Positions 35,301-36,323 of a DNA stretch of 36,323 nt are shown here, piece after piece. The notes below the pieces were generated by a model. It saw only the letters and a program-made list of their open reading frames with translations. It was not told where the DNA came from and ran no database searches. Position 1 is the first letter of the stretch. Every line of letters begins with the position of its first letter. The position numbers and the translations under genes are program-made. Location of the stretch: NCBI GenBank assembly GCA_036562565.1, contig DATCJY010000058.1:1-36323 (forward strand), in the 5' to 3' direction. Source of the stretch: DATCJY01 sp036562565 (GTDB lineage: Bacteria > Bacteroidota > Bacteroidia > Flavobacteriales_D > Sanyastnellaceae).

Positions 35301-35828
35301 AATCCTGACTTTGTAATTCAACCTGCGATGGATTGCATACCAAGCGAACTTAAAGACAATATCACCTTCATTGATGTTTCGCAAAACGGTGTCTCCGGAA
35401 CATGGAATTTTGGTAACGGAACAATAATGCCTTATGAAGAAGGGCAATCGATTACACAGTCTTATCCCGGTCCCGGTGATTTTATCGTAACACTTTCAAT
35501 CACCAACGCATACGGTTGCCAAGGTTCGGTGTCAAAGTCAATTTGTATCATGGCCGAAGACCCGATTTTCATTCCCGATATTTTTTCGCCCAATGGCGAT
35601 GGTAATAATGATGTGCTTTATGTGCGTGGATTCGGAATCGGAAGAATCGAATTTGTTGTTTACAATCGCTGGGGGCAAGAGGTGTTTCGTTCCAATGACC
35701 AGCGAAAGGGTTGGGATGGCACCTTTAATGGTCAGCCGGCATCCACCGGAAGCTATTTCTATAGTTTCAAAGGATATGTGGGGGATACGGTGATAGAGAA
35801 GAGTGGTGAAATAGCTTTAATCAGATAA
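32343..35828 (+). CDS. Large T9SS-exported cell-surface repeat protein with CUB-like and gliding-type C-terminal domains
   Basis: 1161 residues from the ATG at 32343, which begins a signal peptide (ending VVVQGQ). A CUB-like domain covers about residues 28-140 (ITSCQGILYDSGGPTGPYS, FLRLYNGPSTAAPLLGEF). Ig-like regions follow. Seven cysteine-bracketed units carrying GGTWSGxG or variants occur between residues 341 and 818. A PKD-like domain (WNFGNGTIMPYEEGQSI) precedes a gliding-motility-associated C-terminal domain, CHU_C/TIGR04131 (IPDIFSPNGDGNNDVLYV, VVYNRWGQEVFRS, GWDGTFNGQPASTGSYFY). This type B signal directs T9SS export. The PorP/SprF gene starting 4 bases later is the typical partner. 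The function is probably adhesion or motility, with ligand unknown. Confidence 0.92.
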   Translation: MCSRLIIRALILFIQLCTYVVVQGQTFPEYNMGNITITSCQGILYDSGGPTGPYSHNEHYVTVIAAGGVITATFQGFFQLENNADFLRLYNGPSTAAPLLGEFTGTSVPAPVVANSGYLTVEMVTNGSIAFGGFKMQWTSAQPMPTPPAVSVPVAPACGSSQLNLQLSSPVDCDWLNTASVTMFLGGEPIHSTSLTGNCDSNGMTNQLTATFDVPFSSNCAYSLQLNISIPDNCGVLYPYVISSSFTLSGCAIDAQITGSASEVCKGECTTLQAHVVGCYSYTYSWSHGLPATAGPHNVCPTSTTTYTVTVTEQPSGLSVTREYTVVVNDLQVLTPAQSVCQSADDIVLQATLDGTWSGPGVLIGTNIFRPDSANAGINTLYVEALGCVDSLSIEVFPIQTEDVTAGCPGSDPFQLVAQPAGGTWSGPHTSPTGIFTPTELGEFEITYTLGACTDVLTVHVQDIGGEFTLESICQSVPLYVIPFSPSGGTWSGPGIVNATLGHFQPSLAPVGPLTLTYTIHGCIQTFHTMVKEISIGSDEVVTCPQQAPLVIATQPPVPAGGTWSGNGILVASTGLFNPTLIPAGTTSEVIYTAPNGCSDTIQVHSVQTAVEEQMFMFCVDDPAFILDDVTTVHVTPEGGVWAGPGVNAPGGVYQFHPSIAGPGQHTLSYTINGCTDQLVMRVYPTDLPDDPFHFCSNEGPGQLVPNLPPGGTWSGNGIQDASLGIFHPALAEPGSFYVYWNGPSGCRDSIFIIVEEYQQAAITGLESAYCFSHQQVDFVVSPEGGVLTGALDTTSFIIDELGVGNYQIQYVYTPAICPVTAAIQSFVVHEPLVASISASADTICAGNSVTVTVAASGGNPTSGYIYSWSNGGVSQPTNVSLPATSTVISVEVIDGCSDPILLSVGVEVLPPIDWELDTGEPACPGEESWLAATVNSQGEYSITWDGVEQSAVSGPAGSIHQLVIADLVHGCSISQNVMIESLPFINPDFVIQPAMDCIPSELKDNITFIDVSQNGVSGTWNFGNGTIMPYEEGQSITQSYPGPGDFIVTLSITNAYGCQGSVSKSICIMAEDPIFIPDIFSPNGDGNNDVLYVRGFGIGRIEFVVYNRWGQEVFRSNDQRKGWDGTFNGQPASTGSYFYSFKGYVGDTVIEKSGEIALIR
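33363..34796 (+). repeat. Seven GGTWSG-type units in the surface protein
   Basis: Glycine-tryptophan motifs begin at 33405, 33606, 33804, 34023, 34257, 34473 and 34695, about 200-235 bases apart. Each unit starts with a Cys (CQSADD, CPGSDP, CQSVPL, CPQQAP, CVDDPA, CSNEGP, CFSHQQ) and ends with one (for example LGC, HGC, NGC, SGC), suggesting one disulfide per unit. The last unit is degenerate (GGVLTG). Confidence 0.85.
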
Positions 35829-35832
35829 TGCC

Positions 35833-36323
35833 ATGCTACAGATCAGAACAAACATACTTCTCTTCCTAGTGCTATGGCTGTTAGCTACCTCAACCCGTTT
35901 GTATGCACAGGATGCGCACTACTCACAATTCACCAATGCCACTCAGCTTTACAATCCATCGTTGACCGGCCAGTATGAACAAACCATAAAGGCGAGTTTG
36001 TTGCATCGCAAGCAATGGGCTTCCATTGGTAAAGGCTATCAAACCAATGCATTTGACGGCCAATACAAAATCCTGAGCATGTACAGTAGAAACTATTTCG
36101 GTACAGGCTTGTTTCTCTTACAGGACAGGGCAGGGCTGGCTGATATGCGCACATTCATCTTGCAAGCTTCAGGAGCTTATCACATGGTCATTGACAATAA
36201 CAACTTGCTATCGGCAGGTATCATCTTGGGATATACCCAGCGCAGTGTGGATGCCGATGGTTTGGCATGGGATAGCCAGTACAACGGTTATAGCTATGAC
36301 CCTTCGCTTGACAACAAGGAACG
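35833..36323 (+). CDS. PorP/SprF family type IX secretion membrane protein (5' part only)
   Basis: The frame is open from the ATG at 35833 to the window end (163 codons), so the gene is cut off. A signal peptide (LLFLVLWLLATSTRLYAQ) is followed by the hallmark start of PorP/SprF proteins, QDAHYSQFTNATQLYNPSLTG, and then by RKQWASIG and beta-strand segments such as FGTGLFLLQDRAG. These are outer-membrane beta-barrels; SprF is needed for export of the gliding adhesin SprB, and many paralogues sit directly behind a type B-signal substrate, as here. A second ATG at 35828, in another frame, overlaps the previous stop and does not give this sequence. Confidence 0.92.
   Translation, partial: MLQIRTNILLFLVLWLLATSTRLYAQDAHYSQFTNATQLYNPSLTGQYEQTIKASLLHRKQWASIGKGYQTNAFDGQYKILSMYSRNYFGTGLFLLQDRAGLADMRTFILQASGAYHMVIDNNNLLSAGIILGYTQRSVDADGLAWDSQYNGYSYDPSLDNKE

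Overview
The window is a chromosomal stretch of a Bacteroidota bacterium: Gram-negative, with an aerobic respiratory chain and a type IX secretion system (T9SS). This rests on several independent signs. It carries an alternative complex III (ActABCDEF) operon followed by cytochrome oxidase genes. It encodes both T9SS sorting-domain types (a type A C-terminal domain on a metalloprotease and a gliding-type/CHU_C domain on a repeat protein), a PorP/SprF protein, a DUF3078 outer-membrane protein and a small secreted TonB_C-like protein. One intergenic region has a good TTTG...TAnnTTTG promoter, and start codons generally lack Shine-Dalgarno sequences. I cannot place it below phylum with confidence; the sigma factor and the conserved hypotheticals resemble those of Chitinophagia/Sphingobacteriia-like lineages. 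No rRNA, tRNA, CRISPR array, insertion sequence or phage gene was seen, and the region reads as ordinary chromosome.

Layout. (1) 1-10821: a respiratory operon on the + strand, actA (5' end outside the window), actB, actC, actD, actE, actF, coxB, coxA, closed by a rho-independent terminator. Quinol is oxidised at the membrane subunits of complex III, electrons pass through Fe-S clusters and c-type hemes, and the CuA/heme-copper oxidase reduces oxygen. (2) 10922-12831: an MmcQ/YjbR-like protein, a conserved hypothetical protein, and rsmI (16S rRNA methyltransferase). (3) 12998-15636: a secreted protein consisting of a carboxypeptidase-regulatory-like domain plus a TonB plug with no barrel, then an ECF sigma factor overlapping by ATGA with a membrane-anchored, TPR-containing putative anti-sigma partner. 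(4) 15719-19135: a PaaI-type thioesterase and a large secreted M43 metalloprotease with an unusual domain insertion. (5) 19244-19570 (-): a small secreted TonB_C-like protein. (6) 19747-25639: a Pif1-like helicase, a NatAB-type ABC exporter pair and a Ppx/GppA phosphatase. (7) 25660-27086 (-): hldD, preceded by a protein built of four exact 25-residue repeats. (8) 27262-32210: a DUF3078 outer-membrane protein, a RecD-like helicase overlapping truA, and a class C beta-lactamase-like hydrolase. (9) 32343-end: a 1161-residue T9SS-exported repeat protein followed 4 bases later by the start of a PorP/SprF gene, which runs off the window.

The window is gene-dense: no gap between genes exceeds 300 bases, and the longest (22003-22264) is described below. 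I found no clearly new multi-gene system. The best leads are the domain inserted inside the M43 catalytic fold, the exact 25-residue repeat protein, the barrel-less plug protein beside a sigma/anti-sigma pair, a dockerin/EF-hand-like loop in ActB, and an identical 11-base motif at the same distance upstream of both coxB and coxA.
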